Below, in pieces: positions 1 to 8,804 of a stretch of DNA of 58,508 nt; position 1 is the first letter of the stretch; each line of letters starts with the position of its first letter. The translations under genes were made by a program, and so were the position numbers. The notes beneath the pieces were generated by a model. The model worked only from the letters and a program-made list of their open reading frames with translations. It did no database searches and was not told the origin of the DNA. The stretch comes from Candidatus Omnitrophota bacterium (GTDB lineage: Bacteria; Omnitrophota; Omnitrophia; Omnitrophales; Aquincolibacteriaceae), in the NCBI GenBank assembly GCA_903884815.1, contig CAISGE010000055.1, positions 1 to 58,508 of the forward strand. The letters are read 5' to 3'.

Positions 1-132
1 GGGTTCCGACAATCCGACAGGGTATTCCGATAATCTCAAAAAAGGTGTCGCTTTCAATCGGAATACCCTGTCGCTTTGAATCGGAACGGGGTGTCGGGTT
101 CAATCGGAATGGGGTGTCGCTTTCAAGCGGAT
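1..132. repeat. Four 23-bp tandem terminal repeats, IS21-like element end
   Basis: Four copies of a 19-bp core of the form TGTCGnnTTnAAnCGGAAT start at 46, 69, 92 and 115, an exact 23-bp period, separated by GGGG or ACCC. A 12-bp inverted copy (GGGTATTCCGAT at 20-31) pairs with 57-68. Multiple short terminal repeats of this kind are typical of the ends of IS21-family elements, where the IstA transposase binds. No istA or istB gene is in the window, so the family name is an inference from the repeat style. The repeats run directly into the remains of an ATPase gene. Confidence 0.6.
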
Positions 133-2111
133 TTCACACTTCGGTAGATACAGTCAGAAATAATCTCCAAAGAGCATATCCGAAAGATATAAAAGATAGC
201 ATCTATAATGCAAAGCTTGTTATCTCAAAACTCGAAAACACGCCGGTTACAAAAGTAGTAGCTGACTTGTTGCGCAAAAACGAAGTTGATGCCGCACATG
301 AGCAACTTGTTGCGATTGCGAGTGGAAGGATATCTGGAGCTCCACCAGAGCCGGAGGGCCTCTTAGACGCCTTAAAGGCAGAGCATGCTCTCAAGCAGAG
401 AACACAACTTGATTGGGGCAAGTTTTCTTTCCAGAAGCTACGGCCTGATGAAAATCATCCATTCATAAAAGATTTAAATGGGACCATGGAGAGACTGAAG
501 TATTTAAAAGAAAGTCTTGGAAAGCTAGTTGTTCAGGTAGCTAGCGAGAAAGCAAAGGAAGATAGCGCCGAATTCAAAGAATTCTTGCGTATAGGTTTGA
601 GGCTTATAGAAAAAGAGTCTGTTACATGCCCGTTTTGTCTAACAGCATCACTTACTTCTCAAAGACTCGAGCGGATTAAAACGATATGTAGTCAATCGCC
701 CACGGCTCAGAAGCAACTTGACGAGGTAGGGCGTGCTCTCCGTGATTTTGAGAATGATTTAACGCTTGGTTGGAAAAGGGCTCTTGGCTTAATACCCAAA
801 CTTCCAAATGACGAAGAAAAGCTAAAGATATGTGCGCTTCTAAACAAGAAGTCGTTTGAGGATGTGCCATTTCTAATTCTGGCTGATGATGTGTCAAGTT
901 ACGTGGAAAAGAACTCGGGTTTGAAAGAGGCTCTTCTGGAGGCGATATTTAAATCTAAACAAGCTCTTAGCATGGAACAAAAGGCGTATGAGGCCATGCC
1001 TGACATTGAGGAAATCCTCAAGCAGTATGCGGAGGCTTTACAGTCACTCGCCGAAAAGCTTAATGATTATACTGATGCCTATATTGCATTGGACCCCGTC
1101 ATAAAAAGGGTTTTGTCGTCAGCGATTGACATATCAATGTTGTCTTGCTTGATAGAGGCTTTGGAGAAATGGCCTTCCGTGTGTTATCTGAAGTATCTCG
1201 ATTCTGTTCAGGACAAGCTTCTTGAAATGGTACAGATAACCCGAGAGCATATAGAGGGGAAGCAAAAACATATTCTCGGGTTAAGAGATAAACAAATTAA
1301 GGACTGGTATGACCTAATGAATCCCGGGTCAGGAGTTGGATACGATTCGATTGTTCCAGGGACAGATGCATTAGAATTACGGGGAAGGACTTTCGGCCAG
1401 ATGATGATGGCTGCGCCAAATTTAAGCACGGCGCAATTAAACTGTGTCGGTTTGGCCATTACATTAGCTTGTACGACAAGAGCAGAATCCCCATTCAGAT
1501 TTTTGGTAATTGATGACCCTATTCAATCTATGGATGATGAACACTCTGAGTCGTTTAAAATGTCTGTAATTAAAAAATTGATTGAGGCGGGATTTCAGGT
1601 GGTACTGCTTACCCAGCTCGACAGATTTGCTCACGGAGTTGAAACTTTATACCGTCAAACAATTAACGACCTCTGCTTGTATCAAATTCGAGCTTACCTC
1701 ATCAATGGGCCTCAAATTGAATACAACGGCTCAGGCATACCACGGTTTTTGGCAGATATTCGGGCAAATAAAGATTCTCCTAACCCTGATTTTCGAAAGG
1801 CTGTTCCTCTCGATATGCGAAAGTTCATTGAGCGTTTCGTTAAGGAGTTGTATGTTTCTGAAACTAGGGGGTCTTTGCCGAAAAGGTACCGCAATGTTTC
1901 TTGGGGCGAGCTTGGCACGTTACTTAAACGGTGTAGGACATTCGACCCTTCGGATGAACCCATTTTGAAAAATACCCACGACTTTACAACACCATTCCTT
2001 CATGATGACCATTCTGTCGGACAAACTGTGCCTTCTCCCAGCCAACTTATGCCGCATTTCGTGGCGCTTGAAGGAATCAAAGAGAAATACAAGAAAGTAT
2101 TGGGGTTATAG
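45..2111 (+). pseudogene. 5'-truncated SMC/RecN-like ABC ATPase
   Basis: The open frame starts with a GTG inside the IS21-like repeats, so roughly its first 30 residues are translated repeat DNA. The rest is the C-terminal part of an SMC/RecN-like ABC ATPase. It has long helical charged segments, a zinc-hook-like CPFC (C195, C198), an ABC-signature-like LSTAQ near residue 459 and a Walker B LVIDDPIQSMDD near residue 490. Where the switch histidine is expected there is LLTQLD. About 150 residues of unrecognised sequence follow. No Walker A motif is present, so the nucleotide site was lost with the 5' end. Such ATPases act in DNA repair or phage defence, but the specific family cannot be named from what remains. 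The remnant is unlikely to work alone. Confidence 0.7.
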
Positions 2112-2240
2112 ATACTCTCTTGGAAAATAGCTTTCGAGAGACGGGAACAGTGGGGGTGTCTGGCGGAATGACTCAAAAAACGTTTTAAGCCCCCCCCCCT
2201 ATAGGCGTATTTCAGCTAGTGCGCTCTCGAAAGGCTCAAT

Positions 2241-2456
2241 TTAAAAATTTAGCAACTTTGGCAGTGTGATTTTGAACGCCTTGGCAAGTTTTTCGAGGGT
2301 GTCGATTTTTGCGGGGGAGGGATTTTTACTCTCTAGATATTGAACCTGCCTAACAGCTATGTCGGCGTATTCTGCAAGTTCTTCCTGAGTCCAACCTTTT
2401 TGTTCCCTTAATTGTCTGAGTCTGTCTGCGAATCTGAGCCTTATGTCTTTTCCCAT
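2241..2456 (-). CDS. XRE-family HTH regulator
   Basis: This 71-residue protein is essentially one Cro/CI-type helix-turn-helix. The motif lies in WTQEELAEYADIAVRQVQYLE, with helix 2 at TQEELAEYA and the recognition helix around VRQVQYLE. Such single-domain regulators bind operator DNA as dimers and are common on mobile DNA. No Shine-Dalgarno precedes the ATG. A -10-like TAGAAT (minus strand, 2464-2469) lies only 7 nt upstream, which suggests a leaderless mRNA. The gene is divergent from the lipoprotein at 2549 and may control the shared intergenic region; that is inference. Confidence 0.85.
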   Translation of the reverse strand: MGKDIRLRFADRLRQLREQKGWTQEELAEYADIAVRQVQYLESKNPSPAKIDTLEKLAKAFKITLPKLLNF

Positions 2457-2463
2457 GCTTGGA

Positions 2464-2542
2464 ATTCTAGAAATAACCCGCTAGTTTTAACACGAAGCAC
2501 TTAGCAAGTTATCCTTGATTAATACAGACCGATGAGTAGCAT
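2464..2542. promoter_or_regulatory. Divergent promoters of the XRE gene and lipoprotein gene
   Basis: For the plus-strand gene, TTGATT (2515-2520) and TAGCAT (2537-2542) are separated by 16 bp, and TAGCAT ends 6 nt before the ATG at 2549. For the minus-strand gene, TAGAAT is at 2464-2469, 7 nt before its ATG. Neither start has a Shine-Dalgarno. Both transcripts would start at or next to the initiation codon. Confidence 0.5.
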
Positions 2543-2548
2543 AAAGCC

Positions 2549-3046
2549 ATGAAAAAACTATGCATGCTGGTAATACTAGTGTTAATGGCTGGATGTTCTA
2601 CGGCAGGCTCGACGCTTACGCCTCTTCAGAGAAGGGCTAATGAATGCAAGCGATTGGAAGGTTCCTTTGATGACGCTTTTAAAGCAACCTTAGCCGTATT
2701 GCAGGATAGGCAGTACAACATCAAGACCAGTGATTATCAAGCCGGTATTATTTATGCAGAATCAGACCTCTATCCCGCTTCTGACCCCAGCGTTTTATCC
2801 AAGTTAGCCATTGCTTATACAGGTCCGGGCGATTATCAATTTAGAATGAAAACAACAATAACTTTTGAAAAAGTGACGGACAAAATTACAAACATTCGGC
2901 TTACGGTTTACAAAGTGCTGTCTGGGATGAATAACGGTAAAGATGTGAATAAGGGTACGGGATTAGTTGAAGAGCCGAAAGTGTATCAAGAGTGGTATGC
3001 TGAGATTCAAAAGGAGATTTTTAGGCGTGTTCAATTAAGGCAGTAA
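2549..3046 (+). CDS. Outer-membrane-type lipoprotein, unknown function
   Basis: The 165-residue product has a lipoprotein signal peptide ending in the lipobox LMAGC, so Cys16 is the likely acylated residue. The mature part (FDDAFKATLAVLQDRQYNIK, then an acidic strand-rich segment and a C-terminal helix ending EIFRRVQLRQ) resembles small periplasmic-facing lipoproteins that pair a helix with a beta sheet, but I do not recognise a named family. A leaderless promoter sits directly upstream. The gene lies in the same AT-richer accessory segment as the truncated ATPase and the XRE gene. Confidence 0.8.
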   Translation: MKKLCMLVILVLMAGCSTAGSTLTPLQRRANECKRLEGSFDDAFKATLAVLQDRQYNIKTSDYQAGIIYAESDLYPASDPSVLSKLAIAYTGPGDYQFRMKTTITFEKVTDKITNIRLTVYKVLSGMNNGKDVNKGTGLVEEPKVYQEWYAEIQKEIFRRVQLRQ

Positions 3047-3232
3047 AAAATAGTCAAAGATTGCGTAAATTTCTCATCGATAGAAAGCTACAGTGGGTCT
3101 GTTTATAGCGATTAGGGCAAATCCCCCTCAATGACCCCCCTCCCCCTAGAGCAGAAAATCAATAAGCTATGCTAGAATTTCAGCCAATTCGTACTCAGAA
3201 AGACTCAATAGACTGGTTCTAAACTCGTCTAG
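3047..3232. other. Right border of the accessory segment
   Basis: This 186-bp stretch has no gene. An extended -10-like TGCTAGAAT is at 3170-3178. In the frame of the downstream GGDEF/EAL gene there are stops at 3209 and 3230. Receiver-domain sequence starts abruptly at about 3236, and none of the other forward frames encodes the missing receiver N-terminus. The breakpoint therefore falls near 3230. Confidence 0.5.
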
Positions 3233-4783
3233 TCTGGGGAGGCGTTTGTCTTCGACACGGCGAATACCCTTGCATCAGCGCTCAAGATCCTGCAAGAAAA
3301 AACATTCCAGTTAATCCTTCTGGATCTGGGACTTCCTGACAGCCGGGGCCTGGGAACTTTCGAGAAGATAGCCGCCGCTTATCCCGCGATCGCTTGCGTG
3401 ATCTTGAGCGGTACCGATGATGAGGCTTTGGCGCTTGAGGCGGTGAAAAAAGGGGCTCAGGATTACGTCGTCAAAGGAGAGGCCAGCGGAGAGATGCTCG
3501 CCCGCGTTCTCTCGTATGCTTTTGAACGGAATCACCAAAAACAACAAATCGAAGCGCTGAATGAGAGTCTCGAAAAACTTTCCTTTCTGGATCCGCTGAC
3601 CCAGTTGCTCAACCGCCGGGGTCTTCAGCGGATGCTTACCCGGGAGCTTGAGATCTCCGGCCGTCAAGGGGCCAATATTAGCGCGATCCTTCTGGATCTG
3701 GATAACTTCAAGCTTATTAATGACAAGTTCGGGCATGCGGTCGGCGATAGCGTTCTTCAGGAGGTCTCCAAAGTCTTGAACAGCACCGTCCGAGCCGCCG
3801 ACTCTGTGTCTCGCGTGGGCGGGGATGAGTTCATTATCCTGCTTCCGAACACCCGTTTGGCGGAGGGCGTCCACTTCTCCGAGAGAATACGGCTTGCGAT
3901 CAGCCAGGCGCCTGTCTTGGTCGCCGGTTCACAAACGGTTAAAGTCACGGCCAGTCTGGGCGTCATGACCGTGAATAAACGGACGGCTTCGATCGATTCA
4001 CTTCTGGAAGAGACCCATGCGGCGCTGGCAAAAAGCAAACGCTCGGGGAAGAACCAGGTAAGCGCCGGGGAAGGTTGGGAGCCGAGGGCGGATAGCGTGG
4101 TGGACACGCTACGGGCGGGCGAGTGTTTCCGGTCGGTGAAGCAGCCGATCCTGGACCTGCTAACGGAAAAGACGATCGGTTATGAATTTCTCACGCGAAC
4201 CAATATCGGCGGATTTGAAATGCCCGATGATTTTTTCAATTTCAGCATGGAAAACAATATTCTTTCGGGGGTGGATCAGCGATGTCTGGAGGTCGCCTTG
4301 GCGGCCGCAAAAGAGGTCTCACCGGGATCCGGGAAACATGTTAACCTGTTCCCTTCCACCCTGGCGGCCCTTCAGCCCGAACAATTTTCAAAGCTCTTCC
4401 CACCGGTCAGTCTCTGCGGCGCTTATTGCGTTGAAGTGAGCGAGCAACAGATCCTGGGGGATCCGTCCTACCTTGTTCCTGTGATCCAGGAATTAAAAAA
4501 AAGGAAGATCGGGATCGCGATCGATGATGTGGGTTTTGGGCGAAGTTGTCTCGAAAGCCTGATCCTTCTGCAGCCGGATGTGATCAAGATCGACAAGCGG
4601 CTTGTGAACGGTATCAGCCACGACAAAAGCCAGAAAGAAATGCTTCGGAGGCTTTTGGCTGTCGTGGAAAGTCTCCACACCAAGATCATCGCGGAGGGAA
4701 TTGAAACCCGTGAGGATCTTGAGACTCTTAAAGAATTGGGGGTCCCGTACGGACAAGGATTTCTTTGGGGGCAACCCGTCTGA
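3233..4783 (+). pseudogene. 5'-truncated receiver-GGDEF-EAL c-di-GMP protein
   Basis: The reading frame opens after a TAG at 3230 and enters a response-regulator receiver part way through. The phosphorylation segment LILLDLGLPDS and the VILSG and DYVVKGEA strands are present, but the N-terminal acidic pair is missing. A GGDEF domain follows with RVGGDEFIILLP and an inhibitory-site RAAD five residues before GGDEF. The EAL domain retains likely metal and catalytic positions: YEFLTR in place of EAL, NLFPS, EVSE, DDVGFG, KIDKRL, IAEGIE and QGFLWG. The output domains look intact for diguanylate cyclase or phosphodiesterase activity, and a GTG at 3398 could start a shortened protein. Loss of the receiver N-terminus would remove phosphorylation control. 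The break coincides with the edge of the AT-richer segment. Confidence 0.75.
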
Positions 4784-4858
4784 AGGAGAATCTTAGCGGC
4801 CTTGAGAGGATTGCTTCTTGGATGATCCGGAACATAAACAGAGAAGGATGGATATTGA

Positions 4859-5935
4859 ATGAAGACGAATTTTAAAATAGCTGCCTCACTTATCGGCGTA
4901 TTGTTGCTGATCGCTACAGTAACGTTTCTGTCATTCTGGACCTTTAGGCAGATCGAGGATGCTGCCGAGGCGCGGAAGCATGCCTTTATGGTTCTAAGCA
5001 GTGGGAACGAACTGATGTCCGCATTGGTGGATGCCGAGACTGGGCAACGCGGTTTTTTGCTGACCGGCGATGAGGCGTTTCTGGAACCGTATTTGACGGT
5101 TCAAGGTAGCATTCGCGGCCAGCTTGAAAAATTGCGGCAACTTAGCATTACGAGCACTGCGCATAGACATTTGGATGTGCTAGAGCCACTCATCTCTGAG
5201 AAATTGGCATATCTATCGCGTAACATCGAGCTGGGTCGAAATAGCGACATGCCTGCCGCAATCGCCGATGCGCGTGGTAGCCAGGGGAAACAGCTGATGG
5301 ATTCGATCCGTGCCGAGATGCGTGGATTCATCCAGGTTGAGGAAGAAACCTTAGGGAAGCATGACGCAGAGTTCCGGTCGACCATGCGCCATTTGTTTAT
5401 CGTGATCGTTGCCACAAGCGCGTTTGCGCTTTTGTTGGCGATTTCGTTCGCTTATTTGAGCTATCGGGAAACACAACATCGGCTTAAAGACTCCGTTCAT
5501 CTTGAAACAAAGCATTTGCTCAAGATCCAGGAGGACATGAATAAGCAACTCCAGCTGACGAATGGCATTTTGCAGGTAAGCGAGGAAAAGCTCGCCGTGA
5601 CTCTTAATTCCATCGGTGACGGAGTGCTGACCACCGACGCCGAAGCGCGCGTGACACGCCTGAATCCGATCGCCGAACAACTCACCGGATGGACGGAGGC
5701 GGAAGCGAGCGGTCGCCCGATCGGAGAAATTTTTTGCATTATCGGCGAGGAAACACGTTTACCTGCCACCATCCCGGTCATGGAAACCCTGGCAAAGGGC
5801 ACAATCCAGGGCCTGGCGAATCACACTCTGTTGATCTCCCGCGCGGGGAGCGAGTGCGCTATTGCTGACAGTTGTTCTCCTATCCGTGATCGCGCCGGTC
5901 ATGTGGTGGTGCGGTGCTGGTGTTTCGTGATGTGA
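4859..5935 (+). CDS. Sensor histidine kinase, N-terminal half (CHASE3-PAS), frameshifted
   Basis: The protein starts with a membrane segment (about residues 7-29). A periplasmic CHASE3-type helical sensor with MSALVDAETGQRGFLLTGD follows, then a second membrane segment (about 178-200), a linker and a PAS domain starting LAVTLNSIGDGVLTTDAEAR. The frame ends in RAGHVVVRCWCFVM. The normal end of such a PAS (VLVFRDVTEN) continues in the +1 frame from 5914. One missing G near 5905-5910 explains this, either as a real mutation or as an assembly error. The intact protein would be a membrane kinase of about 880 residues. The start has AAGGAT at a suitable distance. Confidence 0.8.
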   Translation: MKTNFKIAASLIGVLLLIATVTFLSFWTFRQIEDAAEARKHAFMVLSSGNELMSALVDAETGQRGFLLTGDEAFLEPYLTVQGSIRGQLEKLRQLSITSTAHRHLDVLEPLISEKLAYLSRNIELGRNSDMPAAIADARGSQGKQLMDSIRAEMRGFIQVEEETLGKHDAEFRSTMRHLFIVIVATSAFALLLAISFAYLSYRETQHRLKDSVHLETKHLLKIQEDMNKQLQLTNGILQVSEEKLAVTLNSIGDGVLTTDAEARVTRLNPIAEQLTGWTEAEASGRPIGEIFCIIGEETRLPATIPVMETLAKGTIQGLANHTLLISRAGSECAIADSCSPIRDRAGHVVVRCWCFVM

Positions 5936-7497
5936 CCGAGAACCGTGAAGTCGAAAAGGGCCTGGAAAAAACACGGAAAGAACTGGCGATTATTAAGAGA
6001 ACCGCGGATGAAGCGCATGAATTTTCCGAGAGTATCATCAACACAGTTCGTGAACCCTTGATCTCTCTGGATCAGGACTTGAGAGTCGTTGCTGCCAGTC
6101 GTTCCTTCTATGAAGTCTTTAAGGTGAACCCCCAGGAGACTGTGGGGCAGCTTATCTATGATCTCGGAAATAAGCAGTGGGATATCCCGAAGCTGCGCGA
6201 ACTCTTGGAAAACATCCTGCCGCAAAAGGCAACTTTTGATAACTATGAGGTGGAACACGATTTCGCAGACATCGGCAGACGAATCATGCTTTTAAATGCC
6301 CGGCAAATTGAAAGAGCCTCGGGGAAAGAACGCATCATTCTTCTCGCCATTGAGGATATTAGCAAGCGCAGGGAGGTAGAGAAAGGCCTGGAAAAAACCC
6401 GGAAAGAACTGGCGATTATTAAGAGGACGGCGGATGAAGCGCATGAATTTTCCGAGAGTATCATCAACACCGTGCGTGAACCCTTGATCTCTTTGGATCA
6501 GGACTTGAGGGTTGTCACCGCGAGTCGTTCCTTCTATGAAGTCTTTAAGGTGAATCCCCAAGAGACCGTGGGGAAGCTCATCTATGATCTGGGGAATAAA
6601 CAGTGGGATATCCCGAAACTGCGGGATCTTTTAGAGACCATTCTGCCGCAAAAGGCAACCTTTGATAACTATGAGGTGGGACACGATTTCGCAGACATCG
6701 GCAGACGAATCATGCTTTTAAATGCCCGGCAAATTGAAAGAGCCTTGGGAAAGGAGAGGATCATTCTTCTGGCTATTGAGGACATCACTCAGCGCAAAGT
6801 GGCGGAAGAGTCCTTGATGAAGCTGACGAATGCAAAGTCTAAGTTTACATCGACGGTCTCCCACGAGCTCAGGAGCCCTCTTTCAACGATCAAAGCGGCC
6901 ACGGATCTTGTCTGGGAGGGGTTAGCGGGTCCTGTGAATGAGGAGCAGAAGGATCTGCTGGGGACCGCGAGAGAGAACATCGATCGCTTAAGCCGTTTGA
7001 TCAAAAATGTTCTGGCTTACAAGAAAATGGAAGCCGGGAAAACAGGGTGTGACCCGCTCGAAAATGAGATCAATGAGGCTGTGCTGGAAGTTCATAAAAG
7101 TGCGGTGCTGTTTGCGGGGAACAGAAGCGAGGATCTTGTGATGGAGCTCGGGCTGGACCTTCCGAAGATCAAATTCGATCGCGACAAGATCTTTCAGGTC
7201 CTTATGAACCTGATGAGTAATGCCATAAGATATAGTGAAAGCGGGATTGTCATTATTAAGACGCAGCTGGAAAATAACGCGATCCATGTGAGTGTCCGGG
7301 ACCTGGGCGAGGGGATCAAGGCCGAGCATTTGGATGAGATCTTCGAACCGTTCTCGCAGGCAGGGAATCATCAAAAGGGCGGTACGGGCTTGGGGCTGGC
7401 GATCACGAAGGAGATCGTTCTCGCGCATCACGGAAAGATCTGGGCGGAGTCAGAACTCGGGAAAGGGAGCACGTTCCATTTTTCATTACCGGTATAA
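5914..7497 (+). CDS. Sensor histidine kinase, C-terminal half (PAS-PAS-HisKA-HATPase)
   Basis: This frame continues the kinase after the frameshift; the GTG at 5914 is only the first possible codon. It carries two nearly identical 142-residue PAS units, a HisKA dimerisation domain with STVSHELRSPL (H317 of this frame) and an HATPase_c domain. N box NLMSNAIRYS, G1 DLGEGI, F box EPFSQ and G2 GGTGLGLAITKEIV are all present, so the catalytic part appears functional. Two receiver-only genes follow at once, which suggests a phosphorelay. If the frameshift is real, this half would be a soluble kinase without its membrane sensor. Confidence 0.85.
   Translation: MLVFRDVTENREVEKGLEKTRKELAIIKRTADEAHEFSESIINTVREPLISLDQDLRVVAASRSFYEVFKVNPQETVGQLIYDLGNKQWDIPKLRELLENILPQKATFDNYEVEHDFADIGRRIMLLNARQIERASGKERIILLAIEDISKRREVEKGLEKTRKELAIIKRTADEAHEFSESIINTVREPLISLDQDLRVVTASRSFYEVFKVNPQETVGKLIYDLGNKQWDIPKLRDLLETILPQKATFDNYEVGHDFADIGRRIMLLNARQIERALGKERIILLAIEDITQRKVAEESLMKLTNAKSKFTSTVSHELRSPLSTIKAATDLVWEGLAGPVNEEQKDLLGTARENIDRLSRLIKNVLAYKKMEAGKTGCDPLENEINEAVLEVHKSAVLFAGNRSEDLVMELGLDLPKIKFDRDKIFQVLMNLMSNAIRYSESGIVIIKTQLENNAIHVSVRDLGEGIKAEHLDEIFEPFSQAGNHQKGGTGLGLAITKEIVLAHHGKIWAESELGKGSTFHFSLPV
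5944..6795 (+). repeat. Tandem 426-bp duplication encoding a PAS unit
   Basis: Two consecutive 426-bp copies (5944-6369 and 6370-6795) each encode a coiled-coil linker beginning REVEKGLEKTRKEL and a PAS domain. They differ at only a few residues, for example VVAASR against VVTASR and EVEHDF against EVGHDF. The period is exactly 142 codons, so the frame is kept. The high identity points to a recent duplication. Confidence 0.9.
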
Positions 7498-7510
7498 AAA
7501 AAGGAGTTTT

Positions 7511-7888
7511 ATGAAAAAGAAAATTTTACTCGTGGTGGATGATGAAGCCAGCTTGCTTAAAACAACGCTCTTCCGATTGAACAAATCAGGCTATGAGGCG
7601 TTCGGAGCTGTGGACGGTGAGAAGGCTCTGGTCCTAGCGCGCGAGAAGATGCCCGATCTCATCCTGCTCGATGTCTTTCTGCCGGGCATGCATGGAGATG
7701 AGGTGGCCAAGATATTAAAAAAAGATCCCATTCTCAAAGTCATACCCATCGTGCTGATCTCCGCCGTTGATGAGACCCTGGAAGAAAAAGCCAGGGAGAG
7801 TGGGGCCGACGGTTACCTCCCGAAGCCGTTCGAAGCTGAAGAGCTGCTCGCGATGATTGAGAAACACCTGACAGCACCGGCAAAGTAA
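7511..7888 (+). CDS. Single-domain response regulator
   Basis: The 125-residue protein is a bare receiver domain: acidic pair D10-D11, phosphoacceptor D54 in LILLDVFLPG, and conserved Lys in GYLPKPF. The ATG at 7511 has AAGGAG at the right spacing. The same frame is open further upstream, but that stretch lies within the kinase gene. It has no output domain, so it probably acts as a CheY-like output or a phosphorelay intermediate for the kinase encoded 13 bp upstream. Confidence 0.9.
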   Translation: MKKKILLVVDDEASLLKTTLFRLNKSGYEAFGAVDGEKALVLAREKMPDLILLDVFLPGMHGDEVAKILKKDPILKVIPIVLISAVDETLEEKARESGADGYLPKPFEAEELLAMIEKHLTAPAK

Positions 7889-7947
7889 GCGAGCGAGTCG
7901 GAATTTTTTTTATTGAAAAAAATCAATTCTTAAAATGGAGAAATGAG

Positions 7948-8352
7948 ATGACGAAAAAAATACTGGTGATCGAGGATGACGCAGAGGATCGAAAGAAGCT
8001 CGTGACGAGCCTGGAGGCGGAAGGCTATTCTGTCATCGAGGCCTTGAACATTGATGCGATACTGAACCAAGTGCAAGAAACAGTGCCTGATCTCGTCATT
8101 ACGGACGTCGTTCTGCCGGACATCAACGGATATGATATTTGCCGCAACATCAAAACTGTTTTCCAGCCGAACCCGCCGTTCGTGCTTATGGTCACGGGAA
8201 AAGCCGCGGCGATCAAAGTCTCCTTGGCCCATAAAATGGGAGCCGACGGATTTGAAGTCAAAACTTCGGACATGGCTCACGTTGTAAAAGCGGTACACAA
8301 AATTCTGAATTCAAAAAATGCACGCCCGAACAATTTCTGGAGCAAGAGGTAG
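7948..8352 (+). CDS. Single-domain response regulator, atypical
   Basis: This 134-residue receiver has the acidic pair EDD, the phosphoacceptor in LVITDVVLPDING and the conserved Thr in MVTGKA. In the last motif the usual Lys-Pro is replaced by Lys-Thr (GFEVKTSD), which changes the alpha4-beta5-alpha5 output face. GGAG lies 8 nt before the ATG. It is the third signalling gene after the split kinase and probably belongs to the same pathway. The basic tail NARPNNFWSKR is unusual for a receiver. Confidence 0.85.
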   Translation: MTKKILVIEDDAEDRKKLVTSLEAEGYSVIEALNIDAILNQVQETVPDLVITDVVLPDINGYDICRNIKTVFQPNPPFVLMVTGKAAAIKVSLAHKMGADGFEVKTSDMAHVVKAVHKILNSKNARPNNFWSKR

Positions 8353-8452
8353 CCCGACGCTTTTACGGCTGATATCATCTCCCTTCTCCCTAGGCTCATT
8401 TTTCCCCCGTGCTTTCTAGCCATTTGCCGCTTACCCCGAATGTTCTGAACGG

Positions 8453-8472
8453 TTGGGGTGAAGACCCCATAG
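8453..8472. promoter_or_regulatory. Hairpin-type regulatory motif, copy 1
   Basis: TTGGGGTGAAGACCCCATAG contains the inverted repeat GGGGT/ACCCC. The same 20-mer with one change is at 10902-10921. Both copies lie upstream of genes for small secreted or lipoprotein-type products. It may be an operator or part of an alternative-sigma promoter. Confidence 0.4.
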
Positions 8473-8524
8473 TTCCCCGGAGTGATTACGCGTATCATCA
8501 TTCAAGAAAACAAAGGAGGCTAAA

Positions 8525-8761
8525 ATGAAAAAAATAATGCTCGGCATTTGTGGCGTGGCGATGATTTTAAGTTTGTCCGCGTGCAGTGGAGCGTTTTGGG
8601 GCGGCCTGGGCGGTGGAACGGTTGCGACCGGAGCGGGCTATGAAATTAATGCAGCGGCGAAGATGGCTCAGCTCAACAAGGACTTCGCGGCTGGGAAGAT
8701 GAATCAGACGGAGTATGACATCCGCAAGGACCAGATCAAGAAAATGGCGGTTTTTCAGTAA
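8525..8761 (+). CDS. Small lipoprotein with glycine-rich segment and SHOCT-like tail
   Basis: The 78-residue protein has a lipoprotein signal ending LSLSAC (Cys20). A Gly-rich stretch (WGGLGGGTVATGAGYEI) follows, similar to glycine-zipper segments. The C-terminal helix pair LNKDFAAGKMNQTEYDIRKD matches the general form of short SHOCT oligomerisation domains. AAAGGAGG precedes the ATG. It is the first gene of a block of small envelope proteins, and the hairpin motif at 8453 lies upstream. An envelope-stress role is inference. Confidence 0.8.
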   Translation: MKKIMLGICGVAMILSLSACSGAFWGGLGGGTVATGAGYEINAAAKMAQLNKDFAAGKMNQTEYDIRKDQIKKMAVFQ

Positions 8762-8804
8762 AGATCGTGGACATCTTCAAGAAGTTTCCAGAAAGGGAAA
8801 ATTT

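Noticed and set aside
46..132. The 23-bp repeats as a CRISPR array
   Set aside because: The spacers are only 4 bp and conserved, so this is a tandem repeat of terminal type, not repeat-spacer DNA.
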